Positions 1 to 10,629 of a DNA stretch of 64,000 nucleotides are shown one piece after another; the first letter of the stretch is position 1, and each line of letters opens with the position of its first letter. This DNA is from Xiphophorus maculatus (taxonomy: Eukaryota; Chordata; Actinopteri; Cyprinodontiformes; Poeciliidae): positions 1,928,056 through 1,992,055 of the forward strand of contig NC_036460.1 of assembly GCF_002775205.1 (NCBI RefSeq), given 5' to 3'. The notes under the pieces are model-generated. The model ran no database searches and was not told the origin of the DNA. It saw only the letters and a list, made by a program, of their open reading frames with translations. The position numbers and the translations under genes are program-made.

Positions 1-828
1 AGTCACCTGTCTCCTCTCCGTCTCCTCTCCGTCTCCTCTCCGTCTCCTCACTGTCTCCTCTCCGTCTCCTCTCCGTCTCCTCTCCGTCTCCTCTCCGTCT
101 CCTCTCTGTCTCCTCTCCGTCTCCTCTCTGTCTCCTCTCTGTCTCCTCTCCGTCTCCTCTCTGTCTCCTCTCCGTCTCCTCTCTGTCTCCTCACTGTCTC
201 CTCTCCGTCTCCTCTCTGTCTCCTCTCCGTCTCCTCTCCGTCTCCTCTCTGTCTCCTCTCCGTCTCCTCTCCGTCTCCTCTCCGTCTCCTCTCTGTCTCC
301 TCTCCGTCTCCTCACTGTCTCCTCACTGTCTCCTCTCCGTCTCCTCTCTGTCTCCTCTCTGTCTCCTCACTGTCTCCTCTCCGTCTCCTCTCCGTCTCCT
401 CACTGTCTCCTCTCCGTCTCCTCACTGTCTCCTCACTGTCTCCTCTCCGTCTCCTCTCCGTCTCCTCTCCGTCTCCTCACTGTCTCCTCTCCGTCTCCTC
501 TCCGTCTCCTCACTGTCTCCTCTCTGTCTCCTCTCCGTCTCCTCACTGTCTCCTCACTGTCTCCTCTCCGTCTCCTCTCCGTCTCCTCTCCGTCTCCTCA
601 CTGTCTCCTCTCCGTCTCCTCTCCGTCTCCTCTCCGTCTCCTCACTGTCTCCTCTCCGTCTCCTCTCTGTCTCCTCTCTGTCTCCTCACTGTCTCCTCTC
701 CGTCTCCTCACTGTCTCCTCACTGTCTCCTCTCTGTCTCCTCACTGTCTCCTCTCCGTCTCCTCTCCGTCTCCTCACTGTCTCCTCACTGTCTCCTCACC
801 GTCTCCTCTCCGTCTCCTCTCTGTCCTC
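1..828. repeat. 11-bp pyrimidine minisatellite in a masp1 intron
   Basis: About 74 head-to-tail copies of an 11-bp unit, GTCTCCTCTCC, with two common variants ending in CTCT or CACT. The plus strand is almost wholly pyrimidine. The array runs up to within a few bases of the splice acceptor at 831, so it supplies the polypyrimidine tract of the masp1 exon that follows. Its left end is outside the window. Confidence 0.97.
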
Positions 829-831
829 CAG

Positions 832-2989
832 CCTGCGGCCTGCCTTCTCGGCCTCTCCCCCACCAGGTGAAGCGGATTGTGGGCGGTCGGAGCGCTGAGC
901 CCGGTTTCTTCCCCTGGCAGGTTCTGCTCAGTGTGGAGGACCTGTCCCGGGTCCCTGAGGACCGCTGGTTTGGCTCCGGGGCCCTGCTGTCTAAGTCCTG
1001 GATCCTGACCGCCGCCCACGTCCTGCGGTCCCAGAGGAGAGACGCCACCGTCGTCCCGGTCGTCCCGCATCACGTGAAGGTGGATGTTTGTCCCTGAATG
1101 TGAGGTTCATGCTGTCTTCGTGTCTCAGTCAGGACTTTCTGTCCCTCAGGTGTTCCTCGGCCTCCACAGCCTCAGAGACAAACAGACGTCCGCTGGCCGC
1201 TCTGTCGATCAGATCGTCCTCCATCCAAACTTTCAGCCCGACAACTACAACAACGACATCGCCCTGCTGAGGCTGAGCGAGGCGGCGGAGTTTAACCGGC
1301 TGGTCCGTCCCGTCTGTCTGCCACCGGCTCACCGACAGGTGAGCAGGAGGCTCCAGGTTTCAGGTTGTTACGGACAGTTGGAAAGACGGACATGGGGTTA
1401 CTGAGAGACAGGAGGGGGACACTGTTAAACATTAAGGGTGATGAATGAAACACAGAGGGACACAAAGAGACACTAAGGCTGTTTTCCCTCCTGATACTCT
1501 GGCAGACTCAATTTGATTTGGGACCAAAGTTGTGAGTCAAACCCACCAAACCCTTTGAGCAACCTGTTCCCCTCCTGGCCTGTGGGGGCGCTGCACCAAG
1601 AACCACTGTAGGAAATGACACAAAAAACCTCTGAAGACACTGAGAGCAACTTCCTTCTTCACCAAATGGAGACAAAATGGAGGCGTCAGATTTTAGTGGT
1701 TGGAGGATTTCTCTTTAATCCTCCTTAGTCTTTGGTTAAAGACCACGAGTCATTTCTCCTGCTAGTGCTAGGCTAGCACGTTTGTTTGGGTTGAATTTAC
1801 CCAGAATGCCCTGTGCTGTAGCTTACTTCCTGCTTTTTGAGCGGCCTTTAGTCTGCTTGCTGTTCACATATGCATTCAAACCGATCCAGAGTTCACTTCA
1901 TCCAAACCCAGATGGAGGCTTGTAGGCAGAACAGAGTTCACGTTTTTGGTTTGATTAACATTCACACCAGATACATTTGGTCCGCTTTAAGAGGACCAGA
2001 GTTGGTTTCCCCTATTGGTCCAGATCTTTTCTCCAGATGTGAAAATACTCCTGCAGAACTGTTCAGTTGGATCCAGACCCGCTTTCTGAGCTGCTTGCAA
2101 ACCTGCAGACCGGCCTTGATCCGAACCAACATGGAAACAAACGTCTTTTTAGACTTACGAGCCACCGTAGCTGGGCATCATCAAATGAGCCCCTCAGTGT
2201 TGCTACTGCTGCTGCAGCAGGCGCTAACTGGACTGAAATTGGATAGATAGATTGGATATGTGAGCATAGATAATAGATAAAAGACAAGAACCTTCAGATA
2301 AAAACAGGAACATTCTGTTTCAACCTCTGGTCTAATCAACACATTTAACACATTAGATCAATAAAAAGCAGTCTGACTAAAATAATAAAAACCTAAACAT
2401 GTAAACAGTTCTATAACATTCACACATTCTCACCTCTTCAAATGAACTGGACTTTTAGACGGACTGGATTAAATCGGACCAAACAGGTTGGAGGGGATGA
2501 AACCCTAAAAACACAGATGGTGTTTTCCACCTTCCAGGTTGATGATGTGATCTCTTCTTTGTCTTCTGTCTCCATCAGGACCGTCCGCCTTCCCTCCTCC
2601 CCAACTCTCTGGGTCTAGTTGCTGGTTGGGGGATCTCCAACGCTTCCTCCACCCCGTCCCCGCTGACCTCTGACCTCTTGCAGTACGTGAAGCTGCCAGT
2701 GGTCCCTCAGGACGAATGTCAGGCCAGCTACGCTTCCCGCTCCGTCCGCTACAACATCACAGACAACATGTTTTGCGCGGGTTTCTTCCAGGGTGGGCGA
2801 GACACCTGCCTGGGGGACAGCGGGGGGGCGTTCGTGATGCAGGCGGGGCGGCGGTGGGCCGTGTTCGGCCTGGTGTCCTGGGCCGGGCCCGAGGACTGCG
2901 GCAGTCAGAGGGTGTACGGCGTCTACACCCGGGTGGAGAAATACCTGGACTGGATTCAGAGCCGTGTTCAGGCTGCCCCCTGGTGGTGA
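832..2989 (+). CDS. masp1: MASP-3-type serine protease domain, 3' end of masp1 (partial gene)
   Basis: Mannan-binding lectin-associated serine protease, MASP-3 form: a secreted trypsin-like enzyme of the complement lectin/alternative pathways. Three exons join in phase: 832-1079, 1150-1338 and 2579-2989. The peptide starts CGLPSRPLPHQ, then has the activation site VKR|IVGG, the catalytic His in TAAHVL, Asp in NNDIALL and Ser in CLGDSGGAF. An Asp six residues before that Ser predicts trypsin-like specificity. FGSGALLS, HVLRSQRRD, LGLVAGWGISN and LQYVKLPVV closely match remembered human MASP-3, including its lack of the usual Cys next to the catalytic His. The stop is the TGA at 2987-2989 after APWW. 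The active Ser codon is AGC. The human MASP-3 protease domain is a single exon; here two introns (70 bp and about 1.2 kb) split it. CUB, EGF and CCP exons lie upstream of the window, and any MASP-1-type exons are not seen here. Confidence 0.93.
1612..1965. repeat. dispersed repeat copy A (masp1 intron)
   Basis: This stretch is clearly similar to 39545-39870 in the same orientation. Shared landmarks in order are CTCTGGAGAAGACACTGAG-like, AAAGACCACGAG, CATTTCTCCTGCTA, a TTTACCCAGAA motif followed by CCCTG, and CACATATGCATTC. Similarity is interrupted, as for an old interspersed element. No terminal repeats or coding capacity were recognised, so the class is unknown. Confidence 0.75.
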
Positions 2990-4064
2990 GGAAGAGACGC
3001 TGCGCCTGCCTGCAGAGACCTGCTGCTCTGCAACATGCAGAATCTGATCAATCATTGGATTCATCAGGAATTTTCATGGATTGCTGAAAGTTCACACTAT
3101 AAACTGATGACTCTGTGTTTTCACCATGTGAGCTGCATAATCTGCATAATCCGATCAATCAGCCTGCATGTTTAATTCAGATTAGTATCTAGAACTTTCT
3201 CCACTTCTTTCAGAAATTTAAATTTATTATTTTAAAATTTATAAGGGTTATGCAAAATAACAAAACCTTACCAAATATTTTTACTGTAGTTTCTTGTTCA
3301 AATATTTTAGTGCACGTGAAATAAGACAAAATAAACTTACAAAAAACTTTTCTGCAAGAAATAGGAGCTTGGTTTTAGTCAGTAATTCTTAAATATTGAT
3401 AAAAACTGTTAGTTCCTCTGGCAGATTATTTCAGTTATAACAAGACATTTTCTCCACATTATAAACTATATAATCTCCTTGGGGAACTAATTCTCATTGA
3501 CTCACACAAGCTCTTATATCTGGCTAAAAAATTACTTGCACGTTAGTTTTGTCTTATTTTAATCCTACTATGTTACTTACTGTGTGCTGTTGGTTAGTAA
3601 CAGGTGAAGTAGAATGTAAACATCACTTTAATGGAAAACTTATTCCATCAGAAACATTAATCTGATTCCAAGGGAAAGTATATTTAACTCTGTGATATTT
3701 TAGGTCATATTTAAGTTTACATATACTTTACTAGTTACAATAAACGTCATGTATTTTAGTAGTAAAGGCATTTTTCTATATATTTATATTTATTTTCAAT
3801 TATTTGCCATATATCTCAAATGCAAAGAATGGCAGGAGGATTGCTTTTATTGATCACAACTGACAAATGTTTTACTGGGTTTTTTCAGAAAATATCTGAC
3901 AAATATTTATCTTAACAGGGCAAATTTTCAAAACTCTTCTTAAGTTTTGGCTCTACAACATCTCACACATCTCTTTCCAACAAAAACGTCTGACTTCTTA
4001 ATTTCTTTAATTAAACTATTACATTATCAAGTTAAAAAAAATCCAAACATCACAAGTTTTTATG
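2990..4064. other. intergenic AT-rich sequence after masp1
   Basis: No gene was recognised. The first few hundred bases are probably masp1 3' UTR. The rest is AT-rich, without a convincing open frame or repeat. Confidence 0.6.
3330..3335 (+). promoter_or_regulatory. candidate masp1 polyadenylation signal
   Basis: AATAAA about 340 bp after the masp1 stop codon, in AT-rich sequence. It is the first plausible canonical signal downstream, but no transcript evidence is available. Confidence 0.4.
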
Positions 4065-4262
4065 AAAAAGTTCTTTTGACTTGGGGTTCAAACCCAGCTC
4101 AGGCCTTAGTCCTCAACGCGGCCGTCACAGGTTTGATTCCCGGCCGGGCGACCTTTGCCACATGTCTTCCTCCTTCTCTCATTACCCTGTTTTCTGTCAA
4201 TTCACTACCAAATAAAGGCCAGTAGAGCCAATAAAACCTTTAAAAAAAGTTCTTTTGACTTG
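4065..4262 (+). mobile_element. tRNA-derived SINE with 19-bp target-site duplication
   Basis: A SINE body at 4084-4243 is flanked by a perfect 19-bp direct repeat, AAAAAGTTCTTTTGACTTG, at 4065-4083 and 4244-4262. The body contains a B-box-like GGTTTGATTCC, the segment GGGCGACCTTTGCCACATG and a tail with AAATAAAGGCCAGTAGAGCC, all shared with the element at 8978-9174. The 5' tRNA-like head is shortened. The long duplication indicates LINE-mediated retroposition. Confidence 0.93.
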
Positions 4263-4779
4263 ACAATTTCGATTTTACAATTAAAAAAATGCAAACAAAA
4301 AATGTTGCAACCACAAGAGATGGAAGAAAACAGAAAATACAAGTAATAGCAACAACAAACAACATGAAACTGCAAATTTTCTCCACAAAACCGAAGTCCT
4401 CCAGGCCACTAGGGGGAGTCGACTAACAAATTATATGGGACCAGAACCTCTGTAAAGATGTAATGTGCAGGAGAAGAGAAATTTGGAGGATTACAGGAAC
4501 GATGTCACATTTCGTATCTTTTCAAATATGCAGACTTTTATAATATTACAAAACAGCAGCATATTTACATACCTAGTCCAGACTCTCCCTGATGGTCTGG
4601 AGGACTTTCCTTTTGTGGAGCAAGTTTTCAATGTTTCATACTTTGCTGTTCGCAGCATTATTGTACATAAAGAATAAAACGGTAAAAAGACAAATGACCA
4701 GCACCAGGCAAATCCCACAGTCAACTTGATTCAAATTTTAGCTTCACATCATCAACTAGTTCACAGAGATAAAACCAGA

Positions 4780-5465
4780 CGGCCTCAGACTGTAGATGAG
4801 ATCCGAACCAGTTGTGCTTGATCTCCTTAAAAAGTTTGAGTTTTCTCTTCATACGTTTGTGAAAGGACACCTGGAAACATTCACCTGTTCAACCTTTTAT
4901 TGTCCGACAGGATTGGTAATAGTGGGCTAGAATTTTGTGATTTTAGGGTTTTGTTTCCCAATAAAACCCCCCAGTTCAATCAGGTGTTTTTATATGTAGA
5001 GGAAGAAATCATTAAAACCTTTCAGAAATCAGAGGTTTTTCAGAGAACAATCATTCAGTTCATTCAGACAGTGACACAGATTGCTCAACTGTTTCCTGAT
5101 TGGTCTGTGAGCTACTTCCTGTCTGTGCCAGCAGACCTTGTATGAGTTTCTGATTGGACTCCAGTGAAATCCCGAGGAGGAAACGGAGGAACAAGTCCAG
5201 TTGTCTATTGGAGCTCCGTAAGACCTGCCTGGTCAACAGCTCTCTGATAGAGAGACGTCAGATCTGATTTGCTGAATTTAGAGAAACCTCTTTCTTCTTC
5301 AGAAGGTAGTGCTTGCTTTTCTTCCATCAGGTTGACTCCAGAGTTATGAAGGTCAGATGAACATAAAGAGCAGCCAGAAACTCCTGAACACTCAGATGGA
5401 CGTAGCAGAACACCTTGTCCTGAAACTGCCCTCTCTCCTCTTTAAAGATCTGTGGCCTTGTTTTT
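4780..5465 (-). pseudogene. decayed fish NLR (NACHT-associated region) fragment
   Basis: On the minus strand the translation reads [20 protein letters not shown] then [14 protein letters not shown] (5350-5465). Farther along come pieces resembling [31 protein letters not shown] and [11 protein letters not shown] (about 5130-5260). This order is typical of the region after the NACHT domain in the large fish NLR family (NLRC3-like). Stops and frameshifts interrupt it and no ATPase motifs or LRRs remain, so it is a relic. Neighbouring SINE and LINE debris fits a mobile-element graveyard. Confidence 0.75.
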
Positions 5466-5935
5466 TCAGTCATTGCCCAAAGCTCATGACCATAGATGAG
5501 GGTAGGAACATAGATTGGGGGTTTTCCTTTGGACTTGGCTCTTTCTTCACCATGGTAGATCAGTACAGCACCCGCTTCGCTGCAGACGCTGCACCAATTC
5601 ACCTGTTGATCTCCCGCTCCATTTTTCCTTAATTCGTGAACAAAATCCCAAGATACTTAAACTCCTCCACTTGGGGCAGGACATCCTCCCCGACCCGGAG
5701 AAGGCATGCTACCCTTTTCTGGTTCAAGACCCTTAGATTTAGAGGCACTAATCCTAATCCTGGCTGCTTCCCACTCCGCTGCGAACCACTGTAGATAACT
5801 TCCCAAGGCCCAGTAGCACAACATCATCTGCAAAGAGCAGAAGTGATCCTAAAGACACCAAAATGGATCCGCTGCACCTATTTATTCTGTCCTTAAAGGT
5901 TATGAACACAATCAGTGACAAATAGTAACCTTGGC
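5466..5935 (-). pseudogene. truncated LINE reverse-transcriptase fragment
   Basis: The minus strand holds broken frames resembling the C-terminal half of a non-LTR retrotransposon polymerase: an LLFADDVVLL-like catalytic motif near 5830, then text resembling [28 protein letters not shown], and finally [20 protein letters not shown] at about 5463-5525. The FADD motif and the YGHELW segment are typical of fish LINE polymerases. Multiple frame changes and stops make it dead. It abuts the NLR relic. Confidence 0.8.
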
Positions 5936-6150
5936 AGAGGTTAACGGTGTCAGACTCTCACACCTGTCATAAAGGGACCTAACAAGCCCTAAAGATGAGA
6001 TTTAACTTTATCGTTTCCTAATGTGTAGATCAGTTGTTGGTATTTTCCAGAGGTCACAATAACTTCTGGGAATTTAAACATGGCAAAGACATGAAAAGGT
6101 TTGATGACAGCTCCAAATATCAGATAGTTTGTATCAAAAATAAAATAAGT

Positions 6151-6310
6151 CGGGGCGTGCTGTGGTGGCACAGGGGGTTAGCACGCCCCACGTTTGGAGC
6201 TCGACTCCCGGTCCCGGCGACCTTTGCCTTTGTCGCAAAAAATACGAGCCACTAGCGCCGCAAAAACTCTTCGGAGAAAAAAAATGAAAAAAATAAAATA
6301 AAATAAAATA
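6151..6310 (+). mobile_element. tRNA-derived SINE with (AAAAT)n tail
   Basis: The head GTGCTGTGGTGGCACAGGGG, followed by GTTAGC, resembles a tRNA A-box region. The body carries a B-box-like GGAGCTCGACTCC and CCCGGCGACCTTTGCC. The tail is A-rich and ends in repeated AAAAT. It belongs to the same broad family as the elements at 4084 and 8978. No clear target duplication was seen. Confidence 0.8.
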
Positions 6311-6415
6311 GCCAGGACTAATTGTTCCAACTCTCCAAACAATATGGAGCCAGATCAACCATGATAACCCTGCAGCCCTCTATCCAGTTCTGCTGGTTCA
6401 CAAATCTGTCATCAT

Positions 6416-9400
6416 CTAGGAAGGAGCTGCTTTACGTTGTCTGTTGAATAACCTTGAAGCCAAATGAAAGCCCTTAACTCTGGGTTCCATGAATTCCTCC
6501 AACCCCAGAGTGTTTGCTTCAACCACACCAACTTCATCCAGTCTGACCACATGATATTTCAGACATAGGTGACATAACAGAAACTTACTTTTGATTGTTA
6601 GAGTGATCGTCTTCAGGTCCAGAACCCTCTGGAGGTTCAGAGATGCTCTGATGATGAGGTAATGGATCAGATCCCAACAGGGTGTCAGGTTCTGGTCCCA
6701 GCTTGGATCCAGATTCACATCCTATAAATGTCTGAGATTGAAGCTCAGGTTCAGTGTTGGGTTCAAACCCTGATACTGTCTCAGATTCAGGATCGTTATC
6801 TGATATGGGTTCAGTTCCAGGTACAAGTTCAGAGTAGGGTTCGTCTTTGGATTCAATTTCAAGCCCAGGTACAGCAGGAGGTTCAGGAGAGTCTGGTTCC
6901 TCTGTGTGACTAGAAATGTATGATAAAGGAAAATATATTCCCAGAATTGTTTTGCACATATAAGGGACATGAATATAAAAAACTTACCTTTGATTGGTAG
7001 AGATTTCATCTTCAGGTCCAGAACCCTCCAGAGGTTCAGAGATGGCCTGAGGATGAGGTAAAGGTTCAGATCCCAACATGGTGACAGGTTCTGGTACCAG
7101 CTCTGACCCAGATTCACATCCTGATAAGGTCTCAGATGGAGGTTCAGGTTCAGACTTGACTACTGAGTCAGGTTCATGAACTGATTTGGTTTCTGACCCA
7201 GACAAAAGGTCAGCATTGGGTTTGTGTTCGGACACAGTCTCAGGTCCAGGTTGAGGTTCAGGAAAGTCTGGTTTCTGTGTGCTGCTAGAAAAACATGGTT
7301 AAAAAGAAAAGGTAAATGTTTTCAGGTCAACAACTGTAGTTATTATGAAATGTCCTATTTTACATTAATTATTTACATTTCACCATGAAATTTCAGACAC
7401 AGAAGGACAATAAGAGAAACTTACCTTTGAGTGGAAGAGCGATCAGGTTCAGGTTCAGGTTCAGGATCAGGATCAGGTTCAGGATCAGGATCAGGTTCAG
7501 GATCAGGATCAGGATCAGGTTCAGGTTCAGGATCAGGTTCAGGATCAGGTTCAGGTTCAGGTTCAGGATCAGGATCAGGTTCAGGTTCAGGTTCAGGATC
7601 AGGTTCAGGTTCAGGATCAGGTTCAGGTTCAAGATCAGGTTCAGGTTCAGGTTCAGGTTCAGGTTCAGGTTCAGGATCAGGATCAGGTTCAGGATCAGGA
7701 TCAGGTTCAGGTTCAGGTTCAGGATCAGGATCAGGTTCAGGTTCAGGATCAGGATCAGGTTCAGGTTTAGGTTCAGGAAGCTCTGTAAGTTCAGCGATAG
7801 TTGGAGGTAAAGGTTCAAATCCGAACAGAGTCTCAGATCCAGGTACTGATACTGATTCAGGTTCATTAACTGATCCAGATACAAGTTCAGAGTTGGGTTC
7901 AAATCCCAGCCGGGTGTCAGGTTCTGGTACCGGTTCTGATCCACATAAGGTCTCAGATTGAAGTTCAGGTTCAGAGTTGGGTTCAAACCCTGATGGTGCC
8001 TCAGTGTCTGGTACTAAGTCAGGTTCATGAAGTGATTTGGTTTCTGATCCGGTTTCCAGTTCAGCGTAGAGTTTGTGTTCAGATGCTACCTCAGGTCCAG
8101 GTTGAGGTTCAGGAGAGTCCGGTCTCTGACTGTGGCTAAAAATACATTTTTAAGAAAAAAGGAATGTTTTCAGATTAACAGCTGCAGTTATGAAATACAC
8201 TTCATATAAAGTAATTATTTCCATTTCTAATCTGTCATTGTGACATTTCTGTCATAAAGGGAACATAAGAGAAACTTACCTGTGATTGGTGGAGAGACAG
8301 TTTTCAGGTTCAGAGATGGTCTGATTGTTGGATTCATAACTCGATAACGTCTCAGGTTCTGGTACTGACATTAATCCAAAACCTGACACAAGTTCAGGTT
8401 TTGGTTCAAATCCCAACAGAGAGTCAGGTTCTGGTACCAGTTCTGATCCAGGTTCACATCCTGATAAGGTCTCAGATGGAGGTTCAGGTTTAGAGTTGAG
8501 TCCGTATCCTGATAGATTCTGGGGTTCTGGTACCGGTACAGATTCAGGTTCATAAACTGATATGGTTTCTGATCCAGAGTGGGGTTCATATTCTGACACG
8601 GTCTCTGGTCCAGTTACGGGTCGAGCTTCGGGTGAGTCTGGTCTCTGTGTGCTGCTAGAAAAACATCCAAGACCAAAAGGAAAATGTTTGCAGGTTAATG
8701 TCTGTAGTTGTGGTGAAATTTGTCTATTTATATTTTATTTTCAACAACTGATCCATTGTTATGCTGTGAATTTGCCCCTGCTATAAAGTATGCTATTCTT
8801 AATTTTGTTTATATGTACAGTATATTGCATTTTTGCAGGAAATGCACAATTTTGATCATTTTTCACTTTTTCTTGATTATCTTTTTGTTTTGTTCATTCA
8901 ACAAGTTAGTATTCACACTGCTGCCTCACACAGAACTGCATTTTCTCTAGTTTCTCTTTCTAAACTCTCATTGTGATTTTTTATTATTTTTTTAAAGGTT
9001 TTGTTGGCTCTAGTGGCCTTTATTTGACAGTAGTTTGACAGGAAACAGGGTAATCAGAGAGGGGGAAGACATGCGGCAAATGTCGCCAGGCCGGGAATCG
9101 AACCTACGACCACAGCTACAAGGACTAAGGCCTCAACGTGGGTCATGCTTTGCCCCTGCGCCACCACAGCACCCCATTGTGATATTTTAGACATTTATAT
9201 GAGTTTGAATACATTCTCAGGATATTGCGGATTAATAAAGAGTGGTACTTCAGCTGCTGGTTTTTAAAGTTTTGGAAAAACAATACAAAATGAACAGTTG
9301 AACATTCAATCTTTCCTAGATGATGAATAGTTGAAGTTCCTGAAATGGAGAAAAACTGACAGCTCACCAGAGTGAGCAGCACCAAGTCAGACATGTTGGG

Positions 9401-9570
9401 ATGGGATGTGGCTCCTCTGCTCTGTAACACAACAGAAACGCTGAAGATGCAGTGACATCCATGCTGAGCTCAGTCAGTCACAGACGCTGGCCTCACCTTT
9501 GACCTCTGCTCTGTTTCTTCTGCTCTCTGAGCAGAGGAACGCTCTCATTCACATCCTGATCCTGATCCAT
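6416..9570 (-). CDS. unrecognised Glu/Asp-Pro-rich protein encoded by tandemly duplicated exons
   Basis: I do not recognise this gene. Predicted coding exons (minus): 9497-9570 (ATG at 9570), 9368-9421, 8280-8654, 7425-8135, 6988-7284, 6589-6909 and a short last exon 6416-6440 ending in TAG. Every junction agrees in phase, giving about 618 residues. The N-terminus is [20 protein letters not shown], with no signal peptide; exon 2 encodes CLTWCCSLC, a possible palmitoylation cluster. The four large exons are all phase 2-2. They start alike ([38 protein letters not shown]) and share SGSET, SVHEPDS and LGSEP-like segments, so they arose by tandem duplication. The product would be acidic and probably disordered; exon 7425-8135 carries a long Glu-Pro/Asp-Pro dipeptide run. 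No enzyme domain or membrane segment was seen. Function is unknown. The last exon is the least certain because its acceptor is weak. Confidence 0.7.
6589..8654 (-). repeat. tandem exon-plus-intron duplications
   Basis: Four successive units, each an exon with its 3' flank, start at 8654, 8135, 7284 and 6909. The duplication includes introns: the text around each donor (AGAGAAACTTACCT-like on the plus strand) and part of the intron following ACCAGAC-type exon starts recur. Unit length varies mainly because of the hexamer array in the second unit. Confidence 0.8.
7445..7778. repeat. hexanucleotide coding array (GGTTCA/GGATCA)
   Basis: About 55 hexamers of GGTTCA or GGATCA in irregular alternation on the plus strand, with two point variants (TCAAGATCAGG and GGTTTAGG). 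Read on the coding minus strand they are TGAACC/TGATCC, that is GAA-CCT or GAT-CCT codon pairs, giving a Glu-Pro or Asp-Pro dipeptide run. The other frames are also open (Ser-Gly, Arg-Phe, Leu-Asn), which explains the large spurious frames on both strands. Confidence 0.95.
8978..9174 (-). mobile_element. full-length tRNA-derived SINE
   Basis: On the minus strand it begins GGGGTGCTGTGGTGGCGCAG and contains GTAGGTTCGATTCCCGG as B box, then GCGACATTTGCCGCATG and a tail with AAATAAAGGCCACTAGAGCC. Flanking direct repeats CATTGTGAT at 8969-8977 and 9175-9183 look like the target duplication. It sits in an intron of the Glu/Asp-Pro gene. Confidence 0.9.
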
Positions 9571-9605
9571 GCTGCTGAATCCAAATCAGCTCTCGCTGCC
9601 TTCAC

Positions 9606-10629
9606 CTGCAGAGGAAACAGGCAGAATGTTAGGATTCATCTGGACATCAGCTGCAAACGTTGGTTCTTATTCTGATTCACTTCCAGGTCAGGAGGCTCAG
9701 TTACCTCTGAGTTAAAACTGACTAGATAAGAAATAGGATTCTAAGGAGTTGGTATAACAGAAACATCTTCACTTGGTTTAATACAATAGTTATTGTGTGA
9801 ATATTATTAGGATTCATGTAATGAAGATTGAAGAGTCTGCTGCCGCTAGTCTGGAGGAGCTAAGTGGCGTCGTGAGGCAGAAGCTGTTTGGTAAACAGGC
9901 AGCGCTTTGTGTGAGCTAACGTTCAGGCACAGCTGAATGGTTGCCATGGAGATTAAAGGATTCCTCAGATATTCATGAATTAATAAAGTAACACTATTGT
10001 TATGTTTTTGGATGAGGGAATAATTTTATAATATGATGTAAAACTCAAAAAGTTGATTCTACATGATGCCGCCTCTTTAAGCAATTAAAGGGGTGGTAAA
10101 AATTTTATTTAAGCAATTAAATTTTTACCCATTTTCTATTTGGGTAAAAATGTGTTGAAGTTGTTCTAAGATTACTGGAGTAGTTTTTGGTTTTCTCGCC
10201 GTCCTCTGTGAACGAATGATTACTTTCTAAAATAAATCATAGCACGGCTGCAGGAGCTCCACCCTGTGAAAGAATGGCAGGCCTTCACGATCTTCGCCCT
10301 CAGGGTCTATCAGTGCATTCAGGCAGACTCGGGGGGGCTGGGGGGGGCTCTATACAAAGGTTGGCCCTGGGCCCCAAAATGACTGAGTCTACCTCTGCGT
10401 ACCTTCACTCCGTGGCTTTTCCCACCGTTTGCTGTTTGCTGTCGGTGTTTGTCTGCGATTCGACCGACTGGAGTTTGTCTCTCACTCCTGGCAGCAGAGT
10501 AATCACTTCCTGAAGTAAACGTTGGGCTGACAGTCTGTCGAGTTTCCAGCCTGACACTAACTTCACTGTGGAGTCATGAATGAAGTTTTCTCTCTACAAA
10601 AATAAAAAGACAAAGAAGAAAAACTCACC
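9606..10629. other. intronic or intergenic sequence, no gene recognised
   Basis: No coding exon was recognised. A GC-rich part around 10240-10480 contains two G runs and an open frame of 79 codons on the plus strand, without splice or family support. Confidence 0.5.

Noticed and set aside
1-830. CRISPR-like regular array
   Set aside because: Units are 11 bp, contiguous and nearly identical, with no spacers; it is a minisatellite in a vertebrate intron.
7393-7986. Large frames encoding Ser-Gly, Arg-Phe/Ile and Leu-Asn repeats
   Set aside because: By-products of the hexamer array in other frames. Only the Glu/Asp-Pro frame joins in phase to neighbouring exons.
9143-9400. Possible secreted protein starting [15 protein letters not shown]
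   Set aside because: It reads through a GTGAGC donor into an intron and a SINE. The same exon joins in phase, in a different frame, to the Glu/Asp-Pro gene.
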